Part shown: positions 35,512-46,527 of the stretch, piece by piece
How the letters are laid out: the number at the start of each line of letters is the position of its first letter
How positions within the stretch are numbered: the first letter of the stretch is position 1
NCBI GenBank assembly: GCA_027919835.1
Contig: JANVFP010000019.1
Coordinates: 992,001 to 1,056,000, forward strand
Length of the DNA: 64,000 nt
DNA from: Lentinula raphanica
Taxonomy: Eukaryota; Basidiomycota; Agaricomycetes; Agaricales; Omphalotaceae
Direction: 5' to 3'
Made by a program: the position numbers and the translations under genes
Notes under the pieces: generated by a model
The model's input: only the letters and a program-made list of their open reading frames with translations
Database searches by the model: none
What the model was told of the DNA's origin: nothing

Positions 35512-37313
35512 TCAAGCAATAAATCCTTCAGCATGCAAAGACCGAATCTGAGTTCGGAGACGCGCATTCTCAGCTTCTACTTCTTGAATTCGTGATTGAA
35601 GGTTGCGTTGCTCTGGACTCGTCGTCTCGTCCATCCATCGCGCATATGAGATCATGTGCACCAACGATCTCCAACCAACGGTCGTTAGAGGTATGTACTC
35701 ATTCTCGTGTTCATCCTCGTCATCCCCTCCCTCTACCGATCCATCAATATCAAATTGAAGGATGGCGGTAGCAGGAAGAATGCGATAAAGTGTCTGCGCA
35801 ATTTGATGCCTGTCGCGTTTGAGCATATGTGAAGATCCTACATCCAAGATTTGAAGTTTGAAAAAGAATGCTTTAGGCAGAGTTTGAATGTCGGCTAAGG
35901 TAGGGAATGTGTTTGATTTGGTGAAAAGGAAGAGAGAAAGATGGGTGATCCGAGGGCAATGTCTAGCAAAGGAAAGTAGAGCTCTGAGCGTAAAACAATT
36001 TTTGATGTTCCTGCCAGGTTCAGCACTAGGACTATGGCATAATTGGAGTTGCAATATTTCAGGCCAACTACTCGCAATCTCTTCCGCAGATTGATCATCT
36101 AATGTGAGAGGAAACGGGTACTTGAACGTGAAGTTCTGCATTTTTGTACACTTCAGAAGAGGCCTGATATGGTCCACGGAGACAGTATAACTGGAAGGGG
36201 GGAGCGGCGTATATCGGTAGTAGTCGTACGATAAACAGACGTAGTTGATTCTAGGGCACCCTTTTGCGAGTGACTCCATCAGACGCTTGACAGCAGAAGG
36301 AGTCTCTACCTTGCGGAAGTCTGAGGTAACGAAAGCTTCTTGTAGGAGTGGAAGACCGTTCTCGATTAGCTCTGTCACCAATGTGTATGGGGCGACAATA
36401 TCGATCAGTGTCAATGAAGCAAGACTATTGCTGCAAGGTGAAGGCAACGCAAGAGACGTGATGCACGCCTTGTCTACGCGGTCGTCCACGGTATGGCAAC
36501 CTTGAATCCGAAGCTCACGCAAGTGAGGCTGGTAATCTCGCAATGTAGAGATGATTGGTGTCATATCTGCAAAGGGAGGCAAGTCGACAGAATGAAGGAC
36601 CTTCACTGATTGGATAAAACCCTGAATGATATCCATATAAGAAGGGTCTGGTTGTTGCTGTAAGCAGAGCTTCACATGTTTGAGATTAGGACATCTGTCA
36701 GTGACTGCTCGTAGAACGAAGGCAAGCTTTATCGGAGGAGGTTTGTTTTCATTCAAGGTGTAACATTCGAGCGACGAATTCATGAACAGAATAGAGGGAT
36801 TTGTCATGTGGTGGTGGGTATCGCCGCACCATTCCAAGACTTTGAGATTTGGACAGAGCTCGAGGATATTCGACGGCCGTTGATAGGCAATGTGCGCAAA
36901 TATATATTCTAGAGCGTGCTTTGGATATGACTGCAAGTCCTGACCCTCTTGATAGATTGTCCGAACCCTTCTGGCGTAGAATGAGAACCTGTCCCAATTG
37001 AGCGGCACGTTGGTTTGTACGAATTCCTGGTAGAAATTCACATTAGTGTAACTCATTGGAGAACAGTCAGTCATGAGCTCACCATAACCAAACCATGTGT
37101 CATAGTAGGTCCTAATAGCCTCACTAGATTCGTCAAGTCGTAGGATTCTCTCCAAATCACATTGAGACAAGGCTCCAGCCAGGTTTTACAGACCAGGACG
37201 TTATTCCGACGGTTATCTTGATCGTGACAGTACTCGAAAATGTTTTCTAGGATTTCTGGTATTCCAAGAGTAAAGGGGATTTGAAGATTGACGGGAACAG
37301 CCAGAGTAGCCAT
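35512..37313 (-). CDS. F-box protein, tandem copy 1 (581 aa)
   Basis: Exons 37313-37083 and 37026-35512, phase 0. The N-terminus holds an F-box (LGIPEILENIFEYC, then NNVLVCKTWLEPCLNVIW), which binds Skp1 in SCF ubiquitin ligases. The rest is a long region with leucine-rich-repeat-like segments (ELCPNLKVLEWCGD; DRCPNLKHVKLCLQ; LRELRIQGCHTVDD) likely to pick the substrate, and ends in a coiled coil (QSRIQEVEAENARLRTQI). The paralogue at 38370-40135 has the same exon plan and an exon 1 of identical length. Substrate unknown. Basidiomycetes hold large fast-evolving sets of such genes. Confidence 0.88.
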
Positions 37314-37894
37314 TGAGTATAGAGGTTTTGCGACGCGTCAACAAGGTTCGAGCATAGAAGGTCTTAGGTCGTCCAGAGACTCGAAAGGCTGAAGCCTGAC
37401 TCGGAAGTTTGGCAAACCGAATCGGTCATGCCGATACATGCCGAAGGCTCTGCAAATCTAATTCAGTAAGCTTTGCTTACAAGAGTCTGCCTAGGGGAGA
37501 CTACAAATTAAAGGCCTTCAAAGTTCAGATTGCACGTTGGTTCGTACAGATAGCCTTCATTGTTCAAGTTGTATTCCGTTGCTCAAATTGATCTCAGGTC
37601 TGGGGCCTATAGTGAACTGTTGTCAGATCCAAGATGGTAGTAGACTGCCATGATGAATGCTTCTGATTCTGTTACTGCTCGACGAGTCATGCATCATGAC
37701 TCGAAGGATCAAGTAGCTCTTGCCAAGTTCATGAGATAGTAGCAAGTATGCAATCCGGAATTTCTAGTAATATATGAGAGGAATTGTGTCGCAGACTCTT
37801 GTCATCGGCAATAACTACCTCGACCAGTCCGCTCCGACGACTCGATTCCAGCATACACAGATCATATGGTTCGCAGAATCCGTTCATTTTGAAT
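37314..37894. other. Junction region between the tandem units
   Basis: Upstream DNA of F-box copy 1, including an ACGCGT motif at 37333-37338, then sequence leading into the decayed GST. No complete gene is seen. The true left edge of the second unit lies somewhere here. Confidence 0.4.
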
Positions 37895-38297
37895 GCATCA
37901 TTGACACTTTTGGTACCCATGTACCATACTCTTCTCCGGTCTAGTATCTTCCACAAGCCAGGTCACAGCATGCAAGAAGCCTACTCGTATGCGAAACTCG
38001 AGCCGCCATTGTTCATCCCCAAGCTCATCGAAACTTCGAGAAGGAGGCACACGAGGAGATGTGGACGCGAGCGGCGGTTCCAGGACAACAAGACTATGTC
38101 ATGGATGAGAAGGACGCGGTACTGGATGCGGGAAATGAAGCGATGACTGCAGCAGTTCTTGACGCAGCACTGGGGGCCATATCCTTTGATCAAGGTGATT
38201 GGAACGTAGTATGTCCATCGGGTCCACTTGGCGTAACGGGAGCTGGGGCAAGTATTTGAATTGGCTTGAAAGCCGCGAGCTAGGGACAGAGCGATGC
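37895..38297 (+). pseudogene. Decayed GST copy (GSTFuA-like), 3' half only
   Basis: Resembles the C-terminal half of the intact GST at 34651-35457. SSIFHKPGHSMQEAY matches ASIFHKLSPSMQEAY, and near the end STWRNGSWGKYLNWLES matches STWHNGRWGKYLSWLES. The matches fall in different frames, so frameshifts separate them. The N-terminal thioredoxin domain is missing and several middle parts are scrambled or deleted. It sits just before F-box copy 2, as the intact GST sits before F-box copy 1, so it is the relic of a duplicated unit. Confidence 0.82.
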
Positions 38298-38369
38298 TGA
38301 TTAGACGAGGATGCGACTATGAAGACCGTATGAGTTATATACAAGCAACCGACTCCTAAAAAGCAAAGG

Positions 38370-40135
38370 CTAAGCTTGAGTCCGAAGACGCTCGTTCTCA
38401 GCTTCCAATTCTTGGATTCTTGTTTGAAGATCTTTTTGTTCTTGCTTCGCCTTTTCATCCATATACCGTACATATGTGAGCTGACTCATAATCGATTCCC
38501 AATTATAAGCTTCCGGAGGGAGAGGCCCATCATCGTCCGGACTCGTTTCCGCATCTTCCGACTTGCGCTTGTCGTGATAACGAAGGTAACTGCGAGCAGG
38601 GAGGATGCGAGCAAGTGTCAGCGTTACGTCATGCTTATCGCACCCGTATAACATCGAAGAACCGACATCCAACATTCGAAGTTTAGGGAAGAACGGCGTA
38701 GGTAGATTTTCGATGTCGGCTGGTGTTGGACATGTGCTCGATTGGGGGGCGACCAGGAAAGAGAGATACGAGATACGAGGACAATGTCGAGCAAAGGAGA
38801 GTAGAGCTTTGAGTGTAAAGCAGTTTTTGAAGTCCTTTCGACGAATCAGAGGTTTAGGTGATAATTGGACATACAATAGATCAGGCCAGCTAATCGTAAG
38901 CTCTTCTGCGAACTCGTCATTCAATGTGATAGGGAACGGGTGTTTGATCACGAAGTTGCGCATCTTTGTGCAGCTCAGCAGAGGTCTGATATGGTCCATG
39001 GTGACGATACAGCTTGCAGGAGGAAACCGTGTAAAATTTTTATCATGAATGTGACCATACGATAAATGGACGTCATCGACTTTGGGGGATTTCTCCGCGA
39101 GAGTTTCAATTAGACGTTTGACGGTAGAGGGAGTCTCTGGCTTCCGAAGATCTGAGGTGATGATAGTCTCTTGTAAGAGCGGAAGGCCGATCGCGAGTAA
39201 GTCCTTGACTACCGCGTATGCGGCAGCAATGTTGAGCAATGTCAACGAAGCAAATTCGTTGCCACAAGGTGAAGGCAGAGCAAGAGACGTGATGGCCGGC
39301 TTGTCTAGATCATCGTCGATGGCATGACAGTCTCCTAGATGTAGCTCACGTAGATTTGGGTGATCTCGAAGAGCTGTGATGATTGGTGACATATCCTCAA
39401 AGGGATCCAAGTCAACGGAATGGAGCTCGCCCACTTTCTGGATGAAATCCCGGATAATATCAACGTAAGACTGGTTTACGTAGTCTATATTGATCAGGAT
39501 ATGATTGAGATTTGGACATCTGTCCGCGATTGTTTGGAGAACGAAGGCGAGCTCGTTCGAGGTGGGTTTGACGTCGTGTAAGATGTAACGTCTGACTGAA
39601 GGGCCCATGAAGAGAACAGAGGGATTTTTCATGTAGAGAGAGGCATCGCCACACCATTCCAAGACTTTGAGATTGGGACATAGGTTATACGACGTCCGCT
39701 GATACGCGATGTCAGTGAACAAAGAACGCAGAGCAAAGTTCGTGTGGTTTGTCAACGGGGAGTCGTTGCCTTCATGATATATTCTCCTGACCCTCCTAGC
39801 GTAGAATCCGAATCTATCCCAGTTGAGTGGCTCGTTTACACGTAAGAATTCCTGATAGAGCGTATCAGTAAAAATCATCAGAGAACAGTTCACTGTGAAC
39901 TCACCATTGCATGGGAGCTGGTGGGTGCCAACAGCTTTACCAGACGCGATAGATCCTCCACTTCTCTCCAAATAACATTGAGGCAGGGCTCCAGCCATGT
40001 TTTGCAGACCAAGACGTTGCTGTTGCAATTCGTGAATTTGTCAGAGTGCTCGAAGATATTTTCTAGAATTTCTGGTATCCCAAGAGCGAAAGGGGTCACG
40101 TCGACGTTCTCTAGATCATACAGAGGAGTAGTCAT
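38370..40135 (-). CDS. F-box protein, tandem copy 2 (570 aa)
   Basis: Exons 40135-39905 and 39851-38370, phase 0; exon 1 is exactly as long as in copy 1. F-box: LGIPEILENIFEHS, then SNVLVCKTWLEPCLNVIW. LRR-like segments include NLCPNLKVLEWCGD, DRCPNLNHILINI and NLRELHLGDCHAIDD. It ends in a coiled coil (TRIQELEAENERLRTQ). Strongly similar to copy 1 along the whole length but clearly diverged, with small insertions such as KDFKNCF against KNCF. The frame is intact, so it appears to be a working paralogue although its GST neighbour has decayed. Confidence 0.88.
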
Positions 40136-41585
40136 TGAGTACTTGAGTGATAGGTCACTGTACGACGCGTCGAAAGATTTTGAGCGGAAGGCCAAGGCCC
40201 AAATGGGAGGCAAGGTCAAAGGCAAGCTCCATTTGAAATTTTGAGCCCATATCAATTTCCTTTGTCATACGGCAACTTGTCTCTTCAATCTTGCTTGAAC
40301 TTCTACAAAGTCAATCTTGAAGCCACTTTCACTTCTTCACTGCAAATAGCATCCATACTACAACATGAGATCTAAGTAAGCTGGCCCATACTCAGGAACT
40401 TGGAACCCCAAATCACGGCTTGTGTCCCTTATCAAGTAATGAAGCCACCAGGAAGCCACATTCGACGAGCTGTGCGGAGAGTGGTTGTCGTGGCCACTAT
40501 CGCAAATAAAGAGTCTCCAGCCTAAAGATGCCCTTTCAGGCCCTTTCCGTGAGCTCAAGTATTCAACTCATCAGTGGCGTTCGACTTTTCTGTACTACTA
40601 GTAATGTGGCTTGACGACGATGCCCTTGTCTTTGCCCAGTGTTACAGGCTACATAGGTGTTCCAATTCTTCAAGTGATTTGGATGTCGCAGCTCCTTATA
40701 TACGTTTTTCGGTACTTTTCAACTTGAAACACCTTTGCTTCGAACAACTGAAGTCGGTCATATAAACCTGGTTTCATGCAGATTGTAGGTGATGGTATCA
40801 TCGAGACTTAAAATGGACGGAATCGTCTTCACGGTACGTTTTGCGGTCATAATAGAACTAAAATGTCCTGAGGGCACCCGGCAGTTATTAACAACCTCAC
40901 TGTGTCGTAGCCATTCGATTGTACTAGAGATACATGACCGAACATCAAGGCGAAGCAAGGACGGAATGATAGCGAAAGGAATACTAAAGACACTTGAGCT
41001 ACTACAGCGAATGGCACAAGCCCAATGATCGGAGACAATGAACCAAACAATGCTTCTGAGGTACGCTTGGCCGCTCTCATCGCCAGCTCTGGTCAAACCA
41101 AGTCCTTGAAGGAGTCTTCACCGGCGCATGAGCGGAATGGACTCCAGCGAATGCGCCTTCTCTTTCTAGAACGGAGAGACCAGAATATCTATCGGAAGTA
41201 CGGGTACCAGCCAGCTTGTTAGTGAACCTCAGAGCGGGTTCAGTAGCCTTGGGAGCGGCAAGTCCAGTAGCCCTGAGAGCGGTTCCAGTAGGGGTAGCGG
41301 CTCCAGTGGCCGGTTTGGTTGTAGTCCCAGCTCCCTCGGGCTCTTCATCTTCTTCCTGTATGGTTGCCAATGGCTCCCCCCGAGGCAGCAGATGAGGTGG
41401 AAGAGGATCATCGGCCGACTTTCGCATGAATACCGTGTCATCCTCTCTCTCAGCCTAGTATGAACAATCGTTAACAGCTAACTTTTGCAGTAGAATTCGA
41501 GCCTTCGAACCTTGGCTTCACTGTAATGGACTGGCGACGCAAAAAGCGGGCCTGAATTGGGCTAACACGGAGAAGAAACGCAGTG
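40136..41585. other. Region without a supported gene
   Basis: Contains a minus-strand stretch at about 41100-41440 that reads as a Pro/Thr/Ala-rich acidic peptide (ATIQEEDEEPEGAGTTTKP and onward). It may be a downstream exon of the His-rich secreted gene, but the only intron I could draw is too short. ACGCGT at 40165-40170 lies just upstream of F-box copy 2. Confidence 0.35.
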
Positions 41586-42199
41586 TCAGCAAGAGACGAT
41601 GTAGGATTTACAACGAATAAAACTGACGCTATATTGCGTGCCAGAACGGTAGTGAAGGAGCTCTTCAACATTGATCTCGAACACGTCCGAGGCTTCATCA
41701 GAACCATGGCCGCCACGATATTCTTTGGGCTCGACCTCGAACTCCTCATTGCCGCCATAGAAGTGCTGGTGAGACTGCTGCTCCACATCGGCCTTCTCGT
41801 GATGGTGGTGCTCCTCTTTACTGAGCTCGATGTTTTCCTGGCCATGAGGTTGGAGATGGCGATGGGCTACATCCAGAAGCTATCACAAACAAATCAACTC
41901 GAGCAAGCGACAGAAGGCGAACGTGTGGTACTTACAGGCTTATCATCAATGAGAATGTCGATTTCAGGAGTATTCAGCCCGCTGTTCTCGGCGCTAGGGA
42001 TCGGGCCGCTACCAGTAACAAGGACAGTGCTCGCAGGAGCAGGAGTGGGAGCGGGTGGCCCCGTCAGAGCAAAGGCCCGCAACTCCGGGACAGTTGTAGT
42101 AGCGGGAACATTGGCAGACGGTAGTGGAACAGCGAATGCACTAAAGGAAGCAACGCCAACAGTGCAGACGGCTGCAATAATAGAACGAGATTGAATCAT
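41586..42199 (-). CDS. His-rich secreted protein
   Basis: Exons 42199-41936 and 41879-41586, phase 0, about 185 residues. A signal peptide (MIQSRSIIAAVCTVGVASFS, ending near AFA) is followed by a Pro/Ala/Thr-rich mature start. Exon 2 contains many His (VAHRHLQPHGQ; KEEHHHHEKADVEQQSHQHF) next to acidic residues. Such clusters can bind metal, but I assign no function. No family is recognised. A TATA-like TATAATAGG lies about 115 bp upstream on the minus strand. The stop after YIVSC is uncertain, since further exons toward 41100 are possible. A plus-strand ORF of 203 codons overlaps it but lacks a signal peptide and runs against the intron. Confidence 0.6.
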
Positions 42200-43294
42200 A
42201 CTACTTGATAGGTTGCAGATGGCAGACGATGAAAATTGAGTGAGGTGAAAGCGACCTGCGTTGCGAAATGGGAAGAGACCAGCTCTGTTGGAGATCGAAG
42301 GGAGTTCCAACCATCCTATTATACGTCTCTTCAGTGAGACCCGGCATTCGCCTCAGGGTTTCCATGAGACCCCATTAGACTGGTTCGCAAAACTGCCTCT
42401 AACCTTGTGGGACTGTTAGACGGTGAGACGGTGGGGCGCATCGGGGACTGATCTGGACATATCCAGCAGTGGTGAGTCGCCGTGAGCGAATACGGCTAAA
42501 TACATAGCTATTTGAAAGACTTTGACCTGCTTTGACTGCTCTGCGAGATTTCAGGATTAACGATGTAATTGCCCCTCGATGAACTTGCAATCTACAAATG
42601 AAAAAAAGCTTCAAGTTCGAAATGGTCGCTGTGGTCAACCAAGGTCACTGCTGTCCTGGGTCCTGGGTTCTGCGCTTAGAGATCAGCTTGAGTGCGAAGC
42701 CTTAAATTTTGAATGTAAGTCTGAATGCCCGACGCCTTGGCATCATGAAGCCTCATGAACTTTGAAGCAGCATGAGGCTCTCGACTGATCTTCAGCGATG
42801 AAAGCGCATGCCACATGGTACTCGAGTGATATGGTTTCGTTTCAAACGACACCCTATGATCTCCGATGATACAGGATAATACCCAATTGCAAAGATTGTG
42901 GAGGATTGTGGGGGTTTTGTATAGGACGCGATAGGTATGCTCAGGTATCCGTAGATATTGTCGGCATAATTGTATTGCAACGTCTTATCGTTCCAAACTT
43001 CCATGGCCATAACCTCTCGCCGCTCCGAAGGAAGGTTTGAAACTGTGCTGTGCATGATGATATTGTCCCTCATGAGGCTAAAGCTCCAGACTCATTGAAC
43101 AGAAACTGATTCAAACAAGGTGCTTGATTGGACAGGAGACAAATGCATATGGTAAAAATACAAATGGAGCATGAATGCATACTAGAGACGATGGAGGTGA
43201 TAAAATACAAAAAATAGGTGTTCGAAGTCCTTGACTGTCCTTGAGCATCTGGAGTCCATGAAGTGAATGATAAACTGAATGGGAATGTCAAGAT
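42200..43294. other. Intergenic, no gene found
   Basis: About 1.1 kb between two minus-strand genes. It holds the promoter of the secreted protein gene at its left edge and the 3' flank of C2H2 gene C at its right. Nothing else is seen. Confidence 0.35.
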
Positions 43295-44614
43295 CTACAA
43301 AGAGAAGGAGGAAGTGTGGTACTGGTCAAAATTAAAGAACGAGTCTATAGAAAATGAGGAAGTGGAGGGGAGGACCGATTCGAGTGGCAAAAATTGAGTC
43401 GTATCGGTGAAACCGGATGTAGAGTTGATCATCGATGGGTCGAACCACGCGGTACTATCAGGGAAATTGGCTGTGGTAGCCTGCTCAATGTGGTTGTTGG
43501 ATTGATGAGCAAAAATTTGAAGGTCTTGTGGCGAGATATGTCCAGCAATTGGAGGATTGAAATCGGCGGTATGTCCTAAAGCAATATTGTACGGCGATGA
43601 CTGTTGAGTCTGGTCCCAATTCTGGGAGTAGTAGGTAGAGTCATCGACATTCGACTGCGAATCCATATCGCCCATGGCAGGGAAGAGATTGGTTGGGGCG
43701 GTTTCTGCAAACTGAGGCTCAGACACTGTTCCAAACAAGAAACCGAGATCTGCCCGAGAATCGAAAGGAAGATGCAGCGTGTCGTCAACGTTGCGCAATA
43801 CAGGTTCAGTGTCTATGGCAGAGGAAAGAGTTCGTGGATAAGGGGCAACGGGCGCTTTCGCGTCCCAGTTAGGTTTGGTTCCGCCCAGACCATAAAACGC
43901 GTCTGGTTCACTGAATAGATTGTCAAGGTTGAGAGGAATCTCAGGATTGCAGATATCGTAACTCGCAGAAGACGAGCGGTTCATCTCCGCCAGAGAGGAC
44001 GAGGATGAAAAATTCGAGGAAGCGACTTCTTTGGAAGAAGGGATAGACGAGGAAGAAGGACAAGACGAAAAGTCAAGGACCGACTGGAAAGTCGATACCG
44101 AGGAGACGGATGGATATGAGGAAACAGTCTTCGCATTCGGGATGTAGTTGTGGAACTTTTTTCGATGCCGAGTGAGCGATGAGGGAGATCCAGCCGTGAA
44201 CTTGCAATCAGGACAGGCTTTGGATTTTTCCCGTGTACTATTAGTAGCAAAGCGTAAGAGGTCATGAATGAGATAGATCAAGAAATGCCTTACTGAGTAC
44301 GGCAATGTGTTTTGTAATTTGATCTATCAGAGCCAGCGTAAGAACAGCCAAACCATGTACAACGATAGTATCCCCTGTCAGAATCGAGTGAGCATCATGA
44401 CCATATATACCGAGATCTGCCAACCACTTACCCTTGAGGCTTATGAGCGTGTTCTTGGTTATGCTTGCGCAATTCGTGAGGATACTCAAATACTATGTTG
44501 CAGTCCTTGCATTCGCGAGCTGATTGGTCGATGAATTTCTATCAATCAGGTTGAGTAATGTTATTATGGTTATGGCGATATAATAGAACTCACGAAAGAA
44601 GTTGCGCGAGGCAT
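43295..44614 (-). CDS. C2H2 zinc-finger regulator, paralogue C (383 aa)
   Basis: Exons 44614-44594, 44538-44432, 44374-44294 and 44237-43295 give 383 residues. The leader exon codes MPRATSF. The first finger (CKDCNIVFEYPHELRKHNQEH), second (CTWFGCSYAG to KTHCRTH) and third (CPDCKFTAGSPSSLTRHRK, then FHNYIP) line up with paralogues A and B, and splice phases are the same. The tail of about 280 residues is rich in Ser, Asn and acidic residues, with Gln patches. Likely a nuclear transcription factor. It is the most diverged of the three in finger 1 and the tail. Confidence 0.89.
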
Positions 44615-44729
44615 GGTAGACGACGAGTAGGAGTGAGATGTTATAAGTCGATACTTGATGTATTCCTCGAATTGTGGAGACGGTGTAAGACAGTACTGGA
44701 TGGCGGGGGACATGCTGATTTGGACGGCC

Positions 44730-44799
44730 TTATAACCAAAATTGAAACCCAGGTCGATTGGTGTGCGAAGAACATCCTAGGCAGTCGGTTTTTGCCTTA
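44730..44799 (-). promoter_or_regulatory. Conserved promoter module of C2H2 gene C
   Basis: On the minus strand: TAAGGCAAAAACCGACT (44799-44783), CTTCGCACACCAATCGA (44770-44754), an 18-bp spacer, and TTATAA (44735-44730) about 116 bp before the ATG. The blocks match genes A and B; only the spacer is longer. Confidence 0.7.
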
Positions 44800-44930
44800 T
44801 TTGCCCATTTTGACGCGCTCCCTCAGTGGCACTTGGGGCGGATGTCAAGGAATATCGAGAAATTACCTCGGAGGGTAATTTTACGGCCAGAGCAGGGTCC
44901 TATGGTCAAAGCACGACTCGCAATGACAAC

Positions 44931-44950
44931 CGCTTAACGGTTCAGACATA
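44931..44950. promoter_or_regulatory. Far-upstream CCG-N5-CGG element of gene C
   Basis: CAATGACAACCGCTTAACGG lies about 327 bp before the ATG and differs by one base from the element before gene A. It contains CCG-CTTAA-CGG. Confidence 0.5.
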
Positions 44951-45594
44951 TTCACTTCCGAAAAATTCCTTCTTTGGGAATTAGAGAGTCGAGACAATAA
45001 GTTTGGAATTTTGCGACAAAAGATCAACAAAAAACGGCTCTTTGTGAGTACCGACATGTCTTTCTTCCCATCGTGAGTGCTCAGGAGCACACATAGAGGA
45101 GGATAGGTTGGGTTGGTGGTAGTTGCTTCAAGTATGCATGTTGCACCTACCTACCTGCCATCCGAGATGATTAGTAGTTCGGGAGGAGATAGAACTAATG
45201 ATCCTGAATCATACGTTCCAATCTTCCATTTGCCAGTCGCGCACAAAGATGTTCCGACGGCGCATCTCTAGGGCATTGTGGACTTGGAAAATCAAAGAGT
45301 CGTCAAATTGCTGACCACAGTGACAAGGAAGTTGAACAAAATGAAATTCCGAAGACTCCAGATCAAGAACGCGTTTCAGCACGTGCTTTGCAATCTAATC
45401 TTATCGTTCTCTTGTTGATTTCTTGCCAAGTGTCTTTTCAACGCTTCAGCATCGACCGTTGTTCTTCTTTCTAGTTCGTTGCAGTTTTCACCTCTGTCAC
45501 AACACTCATAGAGTACGGTTGACGGCGAAAATTTCCAGTTCTGCACCCGAATCGCAATTCAGTCGGATTTCTCCTTAATCTAGTTGGCACCGGC

Positions 45595-46527
45595 ATGGGT
45601 CGTCCACTATGGTCTACGGTGCACGCTGCATCCACCGAAACTCATAACACAAAGGCTCCGAGGACATGGGACCCAAACGATCCTTTCGACCCTGACTCGG
45701 ACGCGTTCTTCGCTGATGCGGAAGTCGAAATACCAGTCGCGGAAGCACCAGCTACGGCTGAGCTAGATGTCCAGTCATATCTTAGCCGGACCGTCACGAA
45801 CTCCGTAGAGCATTCGGATTCGCGAGAAGGAGTTTCCCCGCAACGTCGCATAGAGTTGCTGACCATAATGCTGCAGCAGCGCAGGTCCGAGGTGCTTGAA
45901 ACAATAAGGAGAGCTCGCGAGATGACAGACAACCAGGAACAGGCCGAGCGAACAGGAATTCGGTCGAGTCAACAGGCTGCTACATCCTCATCTACTTCAG
46001 CTTCCCCATATGTTGCTTCCGGCTCTAGTCTTTCCTCTGACGGACCTGTGTCGCGTCGTAGTAGGTTGTTGGAAACTGGGGTTCATGATGATGTTGATCC
46101 TACCCCCGAGAGTCCGATGCAGTTTGCTCTGCCAGACCACAGACGGTCTAGAGATACATCGTCTGGGTCCAGTAGTCGCCAGAATGCGTCTCGTGGACGG
46201 ACCGATCATACAGTCTACGATACGGACGCCAATGGCAATACGCGCCGAGCGGAAGATAGAGAAGTGGAGTTAGCAAGAGAACAAAGACGGATGCGTCTTC
46301 GCGAGCTGGTCCGGATGGCGCAATCAGAGGAAGCTGCATACGAGCGTCGTGTTTCCTCATCCTCGAGGCAGAGGCGCGAATCGGTGTTTTCAAGGCTGGC
46401 AGCTCTGAGAGCTCGATATTCTGTTCCCGTTTCCTCTGGTCCATCCAGACCTCCTACCGAAGAAGAAACTCGTGGGTCAACCTCGGTTTTACGCGCGCAG
46501 AGGGTCCGCGGAACAGATCCGTACTGA
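45595..46527 (+). CDS. MGR-family protein 1, disordered (310 aa)
   Basis: A single coding exon. It starts MGRPLWSTVHA and reaches NDPFDPDSDAFFADAEVE at about residues 28-45. The second protein of this kind, at 54943-56070, shares the same MGR-L-S-HA start and the PFDPDS-F motif but little else. The rest is Ser/Arg-rich and mostly disordered, with a charged helix (RIELLTIMLQQRRSEVLETI) and repeated Arg-rich segments (LAREQRRMRLRELVRM). I know no family for it. The conserved N-terminus may be a binding motif. Confidence 0.7.
   Translation: MGRPLWSTVHAASTETHNTKAPRTWDPNDPFDPDSDAFFADAEVEIPVAEAPATAELDVQSYLSRTVTNSVEHSDSREGVSPQRRIELLTIMLQQRRSEVLETIRRAREMTDNQEQAERTGIRSSQQAATSSSTSASPYVASGSSLSSDGPVSRRSRLLETGVHDDVDPTPESPMQFALPDHRRSRDTSSGSSSRQNASRGRTDHTVYDTDANGNTRRAEDREVELAREQRRMRLRELVRMAQSEEAAYERRVSSSSRQRRESVFSRLAALRARYSVPVSSGPSRPPTEEETRGSTSVLRAQRVRGTDPY

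Larger units (their letters stand above)
34651..40135. repeat. Tandem duplication of a GST + F-box unit
   Basis: Unit 1 is the GST (34651-35457) with a convergent F-box gene (35512-37313). Unit 2 is the GST relic (37895-38297) with a convergent F-box gene (38370-40135). Order, orientation and the short spacer between the stops are conserved, which supports one segmental duplication rather than two separate gene duplications. Confidence 0.85.
44615..45594. other. Divergent intergenic region (C2H2 gene C / MGR protein 1)
   Basis: Carries the gene C promoter blocks at 44730-44950. An intron-like acceptor (CTTAATCTAG) ends at 45583, just before the MGR protein 1 start, suggesting a 5'UTR intron. 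No gene is seen between. Confidence 0.4.

Noticed and set aside
41583..42194. 203-codon plus-strand ORF
   Set aside because: It is antisense to a gene with a signal peptide and a good GTAAGT...GATAG intron, and it has no motif itself.
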